Part shown: piece after piece, positions 44,097 to 52,128 of the stretch
How positions within the stretch are numbered: the first letter of the stretch is position 1
Layout: every line of letters begins with the position of its first letter
Assembly: GCF_002269385.1 (NCBI RefSeq)
Contig: NZ_CP022957.1
Coordinates: 863,001 to 927,000, forward strand
Length of the DNA stretch: 64,000 bases
From: Maribacter cobaltidurans
Lineage (GTDB): Bacteria; Bacteroidota; Bacteroidia; Flavobacteriales; Flavobacteriaceae
Direction of reading: 5' to 3'
The notes under the pieces: generated by a model
What the model was told of the DNA's origin: nothing
The model's input: only the letters and a program-made list of their open reading frames with translations
Databases searched by the model: none
Position numbers and translations under genes: made by a program

Positions 44097-45293
44097 ATGA
44101 CAAAAACAAGAATAATGATTGCCCTTGTAGTGCTTTTGGCAGGACTAAAATCAAACGGACAAGAAGCCTTATTTGGTGGACAGGAAATTGTATCTCCGGA
44201 GATAAATAAAGATAAAAGCGTAACATTTCGATTATTAGCGCCAGCGGCCGATTCCGTATTCATAACTGGTGATTTTCTACCTACTACGAAAATGAAGACT
44301 CCCATGGGTGAAATGGACGCCCCGGGAAAAAAGTTGTTATCCAAAAATGGTGAGGGTCTTTGGACTTACACCACCGAACCTTTGGCCTCTGAATTATACA
44401 ACTATAGTTTTATTGTAGATGGAATGACGGTAAGGGATCCAAACAACCCCTTTGTCATTAGGGATGTGTCTTCATTAACCAATATTTTTATTATCGGGGG
44501 AGGAAAAGCAGACAACTATAAAGTAAATGATGTACCCCATGGTACCGTTGCCAAGAGGTGGTATGATTCACCCGGACTTGGCATGGATCGCAGAATAACA
44601 ATCTACACCCCACCTGGATATGAGGATTCCAAAGAAGAATATCCTGTACTCTACCTTCTTCATGGAGCCGGAGGCGATGAAGAGGCTTGGATGGACTTGG
44701 GACGTACCTCACAAATTATTGACAATCTTATTGCAGAAGGAAAGGCACAGCCAATGATCATAGCAATGCCCAATGGCAATGTTACCCAGGATGCCGCACC
44801 CGGAATGGGCAGTGATGGATTTTACAAACCTGTTTTCATGGCCCCAAAAACTATGGACGGTACGTACGAGGCAAATTTTATGGACATTATCAAGTTTGTT
44901 GAAAACAACTATCGCGTGAAGGCGAATAAAGAAAATAGAGCCATTGCCGGGTTGTCCATGGGCGGATTTCACTCCTTTCATATTTCGAGATACTATCCCA
45001 ACACATTTGATTATGTAGGACTATTTTCCGCAGCCATCATGCCTAGGGAGGATGCCACAGGAGAAGTATACAATAACATAAACGAAACGCTTGAACAACA
45101 GTACAAAAATGGCCTGGAATTATACTATATCGCCATTGGAAAAACAGACTTCCTGTACAAAGCCAATCAAGACCTAAAAAAGCAGTTGGACGAAATAGGA
45201 ATGCCTTATGAATATGTTGAAACGGACGGTGGACATATTTGGCGTAACTGGCGAATATATCTAACCGATTTTGCTCCTAAATTATTCAAATAG
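44097..45293 (+). CDS. secreted esterase with N-terminal E-set/CBM48-like domain (feruloyl/acetylxylan esterase type)
   Basis: A 398-residue protein. A signal peptide spans about residues 1-21. Residues about 28-130 form an immunoglobulin-like E-set/CBM48 domain (SVTFRLLAPAADSVFITGDF ... FIVDGMTVRDPNNP). From about 145 comes an esterase-D-type alpha/beta hydrolase: LYLLHGAGGDEEAW, nucleophile GLSMGG in AIAGLSMGGFHSFH, acidic residue near AIGKTDFLY, and His in TDGGHIWRNW. Enzymes of this layout remove feruloyl or acetyl groups from plant or algal polysaccharides. It faces the Nudix regulator divergently and fits the local sugar-processing locus. Confidence 0.92.
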   Translation: MTKTRIMIALVVLLAGLKSNGQEALFGGQEIVSPEINKDKSVTFRLLAPAADSVFITGDFLPTTKMKTPMGEMDAPGKKLLSKNGEGLWTYTTEPLASELYNYSFIVDGMTVRDPNNPFVIRDVSSLTNIFIIGGGKADNYKVNDVPHGTVAKRWYDSPGLGMDRRITIYTPPGYEDSKEEYPVLYLLHGAGGDEEAWMDLGRTSQIIDNLIAEGKAQPMIIAMPNGNVTQDAAPGMGSDGFYKPVFMAPKTMDGTYEANFMDIIKFVENNYRVKANKENRAIAGLSMGGFHSFHISRYYPNTFDYVGLFSAAIMPREDATGEVYNNINETLEQQYKNGLELYYIAIGKTDFLYKANQDLKKQLDEIGMPYEYVETDGGHIWRNWRIYLTDFAPKLFK

Positions 45294-45312
45294 AAACTGA
45301 CTCATTACTATT

Positions 45313-45347
45313 AAAAAAGCCCATTCCTTAAAGGATTGGGCTTTTTT
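45313..45347 (+). terminator. intrinsic terminator after the esterase gene
   Basis: AAAAAAGCCCATTCC (45313-45327), loop TTAAA, GGATTGGGCTTTTTT (45333-45347), with one internal mismatch. Confidence 0.85.
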
Positions 45348-45679
45348 TGGGCTATATAACTTTAACAGGTTAAGACTTTATTAATACAAAAGGATATCAT
45401 AATACGGCAAAATTCGACAGAAAAGTCTTTCTAACAAATATTATTTGAATGCAGAACATAAATGTCCCCGAAAATCAAAATCCTTTATAAAACATTTCAA
45501 GAAGTTTCTCTTCATTTAATTATAGCGTTGGTAGAGCTGCAAGTGAAGAACAATGGAATGATGCTCGGGGTCTTCACTAGGTGCGGCCATGGCCCTTTCG
45601 GGGTTGAATTAAATTCCAAATTCCTTAAAAAAATTATTCACTAAAAAAACATGTATCTTTTATCTCCAAATAATAAAGC
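45348..45679. other. intergenic stretch without a convincing gene
   Basis: About 330 bp of AT-rich DNA before the hydroxy-acid oxidase gene. A 60-codon open frame at 45462-45644 has no recognisable features and is probably chance. A more GC-rich patch at about 45555-45605 stands out from the surroundings but is not identified. No clear promoter was found. Confidence 0.5.
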
Positions 45680-46831
45680 ATGGCAGCAAATTTTGACTCC
45701 AATTACCCTTCTGTTGACGATCTAAGAAATAAAGCGAAATCAAGAATTCCAAGATTTGCCTTTGAGTATTTGGACGGGGGCTGTAACGAGGATGTAAGTT
45801 TGGCTCGGAATACAAGCGATATCAGAAAGGTTCAGCTAGAACCCAGGTACCTTCAAAACTATGGTACAAGTTCCACCAAAACAAAAGTGCTGGGTATGGA
45901 GTTTGATGCGCCTTTTGGTATCGCCCCTGTTGGATTACAGGGGTTAATGTGGCCCAACTCCCCCGCCATACTTGCCAAAGCCGCATTTAAACATAATATC
46001 CCCTTCATTTTAAGCACGGTAACCACCATGAACATTGAAAGGGCGAGTGAACTGACCGAAGGGAATGCCTGGTTTCAATTGTACAATCCAGTTGATGATG
46101 GTATTAGGGACGATGTCATTAACAGGGCACAAGCGGCGGGATGTCCCGTTTTAGTCTTACTTTGTGATGTTCCTACGTTCGGGTTCAGACCGCGGGATTT
46201 TAAAAACGGATTGGCCCTGCCGCCAAAAATGTCAATCACCAACATCCTTCAAATTCTAGGAAAACCCACGTGGGCATACAACACCTTGAAATATGGCCAA
46301 CCCACTTTTGAAAACTTAAAACGGTATACCCCAGAAGGACTTAACTTAAAGCAATTGGGAGCCTTTATGGACAGGACATTTTCGGGGAAACTTAATGCAG
46401 AGAGAATAAAACCGATCCGGGACAAATGGAAAGGCAAACTGGTATTAAAGGGCGTGGCCTCCGAGCAGGATACCAAGGATGCCATAAAAATGGGGTTCGA
46501 TGGCATCATACTTTCCAACCATGGAGGCAGACAATTGGATGCCGCCCAATCCACTATCGGCACTTTACAGGACCTTGCTGGAAAATACGGTGACCAAATC
46601 GAAATTATGCTGGATAGCGGGCTACGTTCCGGACCGGACATTGCTCGGGTTATGGCAAGCGGCGCGCAATTTACCTTTATGGGACGTTCTTTTATGTACG
46701 GTGTGGGTGCCCTCGGGGCCAAAGGAGGGGACCATACCATTGGAATGCTCAAAACCCAATTTCAACAGGTGATGGACCAACTTTGTTGCGAAAGGGTCGA
46801 GGACTTACCCAAGCATCTGATTACCCGTTAA
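45680..46831 (+). CDS. FMN-dependent alpha-hydroxy-acid oxidase/dehydrogenase (LldD-like)
   Basis: A 383-residue TIM-barrel flavoenzyme that oxidises 2-hydroxy acids such as L-lactate or glycolate. The signature SNHGGRQLDAAQST carries the catalytic His and the substrate-binding Arg; LVLKGVASEQD precedes it and holds the FMN-binding Lys. The N-terminal DLRNKAKSRIPRFAFEYLDGG is the usual family start. No membrane helix is obvious, so the electron acceptor (oxygen, cytochrome or quinone) is not decided. It lies alone. Confidence 0.94.
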   Translation: MAANFDSNYPSVDDLRNKAKSRIPRFAFEYLDGGCNEDVSLARNTSDIRKVQLEPRYLQNYGTSSTKTKVLGMEFDAPFGIAPVGLQGLMWPNSPAILAKAAFKHNIPFILSTVTTMNIERASELTEGNAWFQLYNPVDDGIRDDVINRAQAAGCPVLVLLCDVPTFGFRPRDFKNGLALPPKMSITNILQILGKPTWAYNTLKYGQPTFENLKRYTPEGLNLKQLGAFMDRTFSGKLNAERIKPIRDKWKGKLVLKGVASEQDTKDAIKMGFDGIILSNHGGRQLDAAQSTIGTLQDLAGKYGDQIEIMLDSGLRSGPDIARVMASGAQFTFMGRSFMYGVGALGAKGGDHTIGMLKTQFQQVMDQLCCERVEDLPKHLITR

Positions 46832-46958
46832 AAGCAGTTCAACTATCAGCAAAACCATCGCGAAGAAAAATTAGCAGGGAGCGAAATCGAAAGATTATCT
46901 CCGACAAGGATACCACAATGAAAGAATGCCTATTTTTGAGTGATTCAGAAGAACGTTG

Positions 46959-47618
46959 ATGTTCTTTAAAAAATTACGGATGGTGCGCAAAAATGCTATT
47001 AGATTATTGATTGCTATAACATGTATCACTTTAATAGCACTAGTTGCAAGTAACACCATCATCAATTCCTTTGCTGTTGGCAAAACTTTTGATTCCCTAT
47101 CCCATGTTCCAAAAAATAAGGTAGGCATGATATTGGGAACGGCAAAAAAAATCAAGGGTGGAGGTCCAAATCCATATTATGACAATAGAATAGCTGCCAT
47201 AGTTTCCCTGTATGAGGCAAAAAAAATCGAATTCATTTTAGTGAGCGGTGATAACGGCAGTATTTACTACAATGAACCTACTACGATTAAAAACGACCTT
47301 GTAAAGGAAGGTATACCTGCCGAAAAAATATTCTTGGACTATGCAGGGTTCAGGACTTTGGATTCCATGGTAAGGGCCAAAGAGATTTTTGGACTGGAGC
47401 AAGTTACCGTAGTTTCACAAAAATTCCATAACGAGCGTGCTATCTATCTAGCCCATAAATTCGGATTAAGGGCCATTGGGTTTAATGCACAGGATATTGA
47501 TCTGGAGTCCGGTTTAAAAGTACAACTTCGGGAATACTTTGCCCGGGTGAAAGTATTTATAGATTTGGCATTGAAAACACGTCCCAAATTTTCTGGTGAC
47601 GAAATTAAAATTGAATGA
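46959..47618 (+). CDS. ElyC/SanA/YdcF family (DUF218) membrane-anchored protein
   Basis: A 219-residue protein with a single N-terminal membrane helix (about residues 13-33) and a periplasmic DUF218 domain. Recognisable parts are MILGTAKKIKGGGPNPYYDNRI, LVSGDNGSIYYNEP, IFLDYAGFRTLDSMVRA and VVSQKFHNERAIYLAHKFGL. SanA/ElyC proteins influence envelope integrity and lipid-carrier use; the chemistry is unknown. The start ATG 46959 is preferred over the adjacent TTG. The next gene follows after 40 bp. Confidence 0.9.
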   Translation: MFFKKLRMVRKNAIRLLIAITCITLIALVASNTIINSFAVGKTFDSLSHVPKNKVGMILGTAKKIKGGGPNPYYDNRIAAIVSLYEAKKIEFILVSGDNGSIYYNEPTTIKNDLVKEGIPAEKIFLDYAGFRTLDSMVRAKEIFGLEQVTVVSQKFHNERAIYLAHKFGLRAIGFNAQDIDLESGLKVQLREYFARVKVFIDLALKTRPKFSGDEIKIE

Positions 47619-47658
47619 TTACATTTAGGTCTGATGAGACTTGTTGGTCGATTTAATT

Positions 47659-48909
47659 ATGGACAAACTTAGAATTCTGATTAAAAACTTGGGGCCCGGA
47701 TTACTTTTTGCCAGTATGGCCATTGGTACTTCCCATTTAGTTTTGTCGACTAAGGCGGGTGCCCAATACGGTTGGATAATGATTATTCCAATAATTCTGG
47801 CCAATATTTTTAAATATCCATTTTTTGAATTTGGAGTTCGCTATACCAGCGTGACCAACAAAACCCTTATAGAAGGATATCTTAACAGGGGAAAAGGTTA
47901 TTTATGGTTTTATGCCTTTATAACACTTTTTTCGACCTTTACCATTTTAGCGGCACTTTATACTGTCACGGCCGGCCTGTTTATAAATCTATTTAAAATC
48001 ACTGGGGTATCCTTAAGCATGGTTGCTTTGGGGTTATTTGTATTTATTAGCGTATTGCTCATTGTTGGCAAATACAAATTTTTAGAAATTAGTCTAAAAT
48101 TTGTTGTTAGTATTTTATTCATAGCCCTAATAGTAACTACAGGGTTAGTTTTGTTCAATGGACAGACAATTCCAGTGGAAAATTTTGAGCCTACACCCAT
48201 TTTTAACGAAGTTGGTATATTATTCCTAATTGGTCTAATGGGTTGGATGCCCACCACGGTAGAAGCTTCAAGTTGGATCAGCCTTTGGAGTATTGAAAAA
48301 TGGAAGACCCAGGAAAAACCCACGTTAAAGGAATCGTTACAAGATTTTAATATTGGATACTTCTTAACAGGATTGCTCGCCATATTTTTTATGTTGATAG
48401 GCTGGTTTACCTTATATGGTACCAATACAATACTAAGTGACAATGCCGTTAGTTTTGCGGATCAAGTGGTTCAGTTATTTACAACGCATATAGGCCCATG
48501 GGCCTATATTTTCATAGCAATATCTGCCTTTGCCACCATGTTCAGTACATGTATGACAGCCCATGATGCGGTAAGTAGGGTTAGTTTGGATATATTGGAT
48601 TTGTTATTTCCAAAAAAGGGTACCCTACAAACCAAACTGAGTTTTGCAATTACAGTGATCTTACTTGCGATAATAAATTATGTAGTCATTGCAGCTTTTG
48701 CCGCCAATATGGGTAATTTGGTAGCATTGGCGACATTTGTGTCTTTTGTGGTCGCTCCACTAATTGGTTACATGAATTTAAAAAATGTCATGAGCAGTGA
48801 TGTAAGTCCTGAATTTAGGCCCAATAAATCCTTGCAAATACTAACCTACCTAGGCATACTTTTCCTTTCACTATTTTCCGTGTACTATTTCTGGATTATC
48901 ATATTTTGA
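47659..48909 (+). CDS. Nramp-family-like transporter without the canonical DPGN motif
   Basis: A 416-residue integral membrane protein with about eleven helices. The first helix reads GPGLLFASMAIGTSHLVLSTKAGAQYG, homologous to helix 1 of Nramp metal transporters, but the metal-binding DPGN is replaced by IGTSH. The sixth-helix counterpart of MPH is not clear; ISAFATMFSTCMTAHDAVSR lies in the later half. The protein therefore probably carries a substrate other than Mn2+ or Fe2+, or uses different ligands. The start is ATG 47659; an upstream TTG in frame adds only six residues. Confidence 0.82.
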   Translation: MDKLRILIKNLGPGLLFASMAIGTSHLVLSTKAGAQYGWIMIIPIILANIFKYPFFEFGVRYTSVTNKTLIEGYLNRGKGYLWFYAFITLFSTFTILAALYTVTAGLFINLFKITGVSLSMVALGLFVFISVLLIVGKYKFLEISLKFVVSILFIALIVTTGLVLFNGQTIPVENFEPTPIFNEVGILFLIGLMGWMPTTVEASSWISLWSIEKWKTQEKPTLKESLQDFNIGYFLTGLLAIFFMLIGWFTLYGTNTILSDNAVSFADQVVQLFTTHIGPWAYIFIAISAFATMFSTCMTAHDAVSRVSLDILDLLFPKKGTLQTKLSFAITVILLAIINYVVIAAFAANMGNLVALATFVSFVVAPLIGYMNLKNVMSSDVSPEFRPNKSLQILTYLGILFLSLFSVYYFWIIIF

Positions 48910-49005
48910 CCCTACTTAAAACCTTTATAAGCGGGGCCTAACGGACACATTTGGGATTGGTCGTTGATTTTTAGACCTTTGCACCTGAATAATGCAAAAG
49001 AAACC

Positions 49006-49197
49006 ATGAAGCTAATCTCCATTAAAAGAAGAACTAGAACGGAAAGAAGGTACACGCAAAAGATGGGTGTACTATACACCGATGTGACCTATATTAAAAA
49101 ATCCCTTTTGGGAATTCCCTTTAAAACGATGCACAAGTATCGGGGTACGTATTATGGGAAAATCAAGGGATGTGAAGACTGTGTATTGGCCAATTAG
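49006..49197 (+). CDS. small basic protein of unknown function
   Basis: A 63-residue protein starting MKLISIKRRTRTERRYTQKM. It has a strongly basic first third (many Lys and Arg) and a C-terminal pair Cys-Glu-Asp-Cys in GCEDCVLAN. There is no signal peptide or membrane helix. Reading frame and codon use look real and the ATG at 49006 follows a non-coding gap, but the family is not recognised. The basic region might bind nucleic acid; this is inference only. It converges with the OmpA-like gene 8 bp downstream. Confidence 0.6.
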   Translation: MKLISIKRRTRTERRYTQKMGVLYTDVTYIKKSLLGIPFKTMHKYRGTYYGKIKGCEDCVLAN

Positions 49198-49205
49198 GAT
49201 TTCAA

Positions 49206-51125
49206 TCAATTATTCACCACTTCTATTAAAGTCCGCTCATTTTGTTTGTGAAGAAAATCCAAACAATATACACCATTGGTACAATTATTTTTAATGTTTT
49301 CTTCTCCATACCCTACGGACTCTAGTATAGTTTCTGCTGGCACACCTTTGCTTACCAAATAATCGCGAATGACATCGGATCGTTGTTGTGATAATTTTTG
49401 ATTGCTTGCACTACTGCCCCTACTATCTGTATGGGTCTCTATACGCAACCTTACATCCGGAAAGTTTTGTACCGCTTCCACAACTTTATCCAATTCCATG
49501 GTAATTTCTGATGTCAAATTACTTTTCCCCTTGGGAAAGTAAAACTTTCTAAGTTTAACAACCCTCTTGCCTTCAGTTTCCTCAACCAAATCCTCCAACT
49601 GTAATAAGTCAATGGTGTACGGATTTTTTTGGATTTCGTCCAATTCACTTCCAGAATAGGTTCTTGAAAAGGCTGAAAACTCTCCTTTGCCCGACTGGAG
49701 AACAATTTCTTCCTGCCAGGGAATTTCAAAACTAAAGTCACCATTTTCATCGCTATAAAGTTCCTTCAACAGATTTCCCTGTTTATCCAGAATACGAATT
49801 TGTGCCTTAGGAATACTAAGATTTGTGGAGGCATCCACCACATTTCCCCGTAGGGCAAAAGTCTTAAGACCTGGGATACTTTCCATCCTAAACGAATAAA
49901 TATCGTCACCGCCTTTTCCGCCTGGTCTATTGGAGGCCAAATAACCCGTGTAGCCGTCATTACCTTTCCTTATAATAAAACCAAAATCATCCTCCTTAGA
50001 ATTGATGCCCTCTCCAAGGTTTACGGGAACTCCATAAATATCACGGCCCTGTATCCTGGACTTATAAACGTCCATACCTCCTAGCCCATAAAAAACATCT
50101 GAGGAAAAATATAGACTGCCATCAAAAATATAAGGAGCAATCTCATTTCCAGGTGAATTAATTCGAGGACCCAAATTAACGGGCGCAGACATCACCTGCC
50201 CATTATTGGTCGCTACATAATAAAGATCCGTACCACCATAACTGTCGTCAAAATTTGCCGCAAAGTAAAGTCTGTCCGTACTATCATCATAAAATGGATA
50301 ATAGAAAGAGGTACTCAAATTCTTCAATAGAAATCTAAATTGACCGGAATTATATAACATTCCCAAAGCGAGGGAATTCTTTCCGTTCTCATCGTAGGTC
50401 ATCTCTCCTTCTTCAGAATTGGACAAAATATAGAATATCCTATTGTTTTCTTCAGAATAGTAGGGCGTCGATTTATGAAATTTGGAATCGGGTATCATGT
50501 CGAACAGATTGACCGTTCCTGTTTTCCCATTGTCGCTTATGGAAACCTCGTAAATATCCAAATAAGACTCTCCGGAGGGCTCATATAACCCTTTCGACTT
50601 TAAAGGTCTACTACTACTGAACAAAAGTTTATTCTTGTAAAAGGCGGGGGAGAAATCGGTTTGAGCTGTATTTAAAGAAAGATTGACAAGCGTTACTTTA
50701 TTGGCGTCCAAGGCTCCTTTTCCCAATATTTCAAAATTGAATTCGGCATTATCCATCAATTCATTGGAAAGCAAAGGGGATTTAGACCTTAGAAAAGTTT
50801 GCACCCTATCCTTACTGGATGTTTTGGACAAGCTCTGCAACAATTGGTTGAATTGATGCACAGTCATGATCGTATCGTTCTTATTGACTTCTTGATATAA
50901 TTCCGAAGCGTTTTTATAATTCCCCACTTTGAAGTAAGAATCCGCCAAATTCAATAATTGCGAATTGCTCAAGGGGCCTTTTTGTCTTTCTTTTTGATAC
51001 TCTGCTATGGCCTTTCCATATTGATATCCATAGAAATAGTTATCCCCTTTGGAATTTTTACCCTGTGAAACCATAAGGCCTGGCAAAAAAATCAACAATA
51101 AGAAAATATACTCTTTAACCTTCAT
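49206..51125 (-). CDS. OmpA-family protein with TPR and PD40-like beta-propeller repeats (T9SS-associated)
   Basis: A 639-residue outer-membrane-associated protein. The start is 51125 (MKVKEYIFLLLIF); the open frame extends much further upstream but only through porP sequence. A signal peptide (about 1-20) is followed by TPR-like helices (about 25-130) and WD40/PD40-type repeats (about 150-420, with YFSSDVFYGLGGMDVYKSRI). Next come a carboxypeptidase-regulatory-like domain (about 430-520) and a C-terminal OmpA peptidoglycan-binding domain (THTDSRGSSASNQKLSQQRS ... SVGYGEENI). Proteins of this architecture accompany PorP/SprF and T9SS type B substrates in Flavobacteriia, here within 11 bp of the porP-type gene. 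Confidence 0.9.
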   Translation of the reverse strand: MKVKEYIFLLLIFLPGLMVSQGKNSKGDNYFYGYQYGKAIAEYQKERQKGPLSNSQLLNLADSYFKVGNYKNASELYQEVNKNDTIMTVHQFNQLLQSLSKTSSKDRVQTFLRSKSPLLSNELMDNAEFNFEILGKGALDANKVTLVNLSLNTAQTDFSPAFYKNKLLFSSSRPLKSKGLYEPSGESYLDIYEVSISDNGKTGTVNLFDMIPDSKFHKSTPYYSEENNRIFYILSNSEEGEMTYDENGKNSLALGMLYNSGQFRFLLKNLSTSFYYPFYDDSTDRLYFAANFDDSYGGTDLYYVATNNGQVMSAPVNLGPRINSPGNEIAPYIFDGSLYFSSDVFYGLGGMDVYKSRIQGRDIYGVPVNLGEGINSKEDDFGFIIRKGNDGYTGYLASNRPGGKGGDDIYSFRMESIPGLKTFALRGNVVDASTNLSIPKAQIRILDKQGNLLKELYSDENGDFSFEIPWQEEIVLQSGKGEFSAFSRTYSGSELDEIQKNPYTIDLLQLEDLVEETEGKRVVKLRKFYFPKGKSNLTSEITMELDKVVEAVQNFPDVRLRIETHTDSRGSSASNQKLSQQRSDVIRDYLVSKGVPAETILESVGYGEENIKNNCTNGVYCLDFLHKQNERTLIEVVNN

Positions 51126-51135
51126 ATTCTTCAAT

Positions 51136-52122
51136 TTAGAAAAATCTTGGAGAATCAATTTGTTTCGGTTTACCTTTAGAACCTTTATTATTCTTTTCAC
51201 TAGAACCTCCAGAACCTTTTCCAAGATAAAACTTAAGTATGACCTCGTGGGACCCGCTATTAAATTCACCCAACGGATTAGTATTGTAATCGTACGAATA
51301 TCCAATAAAGGTACCATTGGAAATCTGGAACCCTGCCAAGCCACTGAATGCATTTTCCACACGGTAAGAGGCACCCAAGGTGAATACATCGTTTATTAAA
51401 AAGTTTGTGGAAATATTAATATTCACTGGTGCACCTTTCAAGGTGTTAATAAGAAAAGCTGGCTTGAACTTTAAATTATCCGATAGATCAAAAACATACC
51501 CACCAATAAAATTGAATTGCAGCTTATCCTCTACAATGGAGGCAACATCATCGTTATAGATTCCTTCCGTTAAAAAATTGGGCGCCGATGCTCCCAAATA
51601 CCATTGATCAGAATACATGAACAACCCCGCTCCTATGGTTGGATAAAATCTAGTTACCTGCTCTTGACTTAAAGGCTCGCCCGGGTTTTCAAAAGTTCCT
51701 TTAGAAAAATCCACGTTCAAAAAAGACCCACCGGCATCCATACCAAAGGATAATTTGGTCTCCTCCGAAATATTCACCTGATAGGAATAGGATATATCTG
51801 CATAGGTTTGGGTAACTGGCCCCAATTGATCATTGACCACGTTGAAGCCCAATCCCATGGTCTCATTCTTAAAAGGTATATTGGTTCCAATTCTTATTGT
51901 TCTGGGTGCACCCGGAATATCTATCCATTGCGCCCTGTACAATGCCGCTATTTCAGGCGTTTCAACGGTTCCTACATAGGCAGGGTTGAAACTTCCAATA
52001 TTGTACATGTACTGGGTATATTGAGGCTCCTTTTGACCAAAAACATGGGTTGTACCAAAAAATGTACAAACGATTATTCCCAGGAATATATTGAATTTTG
52101 CTCTGTTCGTTAGGTATTCCAT
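51136..52122 (-). CDS. PorP/SprF family type IX secretion outer membrane protein
   Basis: A 328-residue outer-membrane barrel. The signal peptide covers about residues 1-29 (ending HVFGQ). The typical family opening QKEPQYTQYMYNIGSFNPAYVG follows, then barrel strands, ending in HEVILKFYLGKGSG and a basic low-complexity tail. PorP/SprF proteins help T9SS substrates with type B C-terminal domains reach the surface and may anchor them. The gene lies 6 bp after the large adhesin gene, the usual substrate-partner pairing. Confidence 0.94.
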   Translation of the reverse strand: MEYLTNRAKFNIFLGIIVCTFFGTTHVFGQKEPQYTQYMYNIGSFNPAYVGTVETPEIAALYRAQWIDIPGAPRTIRIGTNIPFKNETMGLGFNVVNDQLGPVTQTYADISYSYQVNISEETKLSFGMDAGGSFLNVDFSKGTFENPGEPLSQEQVTRFYPTIGAGLFMYSDQWYLGASAPNFLTEGIYNDDVASIVEDKLQFNFIGGYVFDLSDNLKFKPAFLINTLKGAPVNINISTNFLINDVFTLGASYRVENAFSGLAGFQISNGTFIGYSYDYNTNPLGEFNSGSHEVILKFYLGKGSGGSSEKNNKGSKGKPKQIDSPRFF

Positions 52123-52128
52123 TATTGT

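Noticed and set aside
45462..45644. 60-codon open frame between the esterase and hydroxy-acid oxidase genes
   Set aside because: No recognisable feature, poor codon pattern, no conserved-looking motif; kept only as an intergenic note.
46249..46752. 167-codon minus-strand open frame within the hydroxy-acid oxidase gene
   Set aside because: Antisense shadow; the plus strand encodes all conserved LldD-type motifs.
51126..51389. Long upstream extension of the OmpA-family gene
   Set aside because: It lies within the porP-type gene in another frame, and a signal peptide starts cleanly at 51125.
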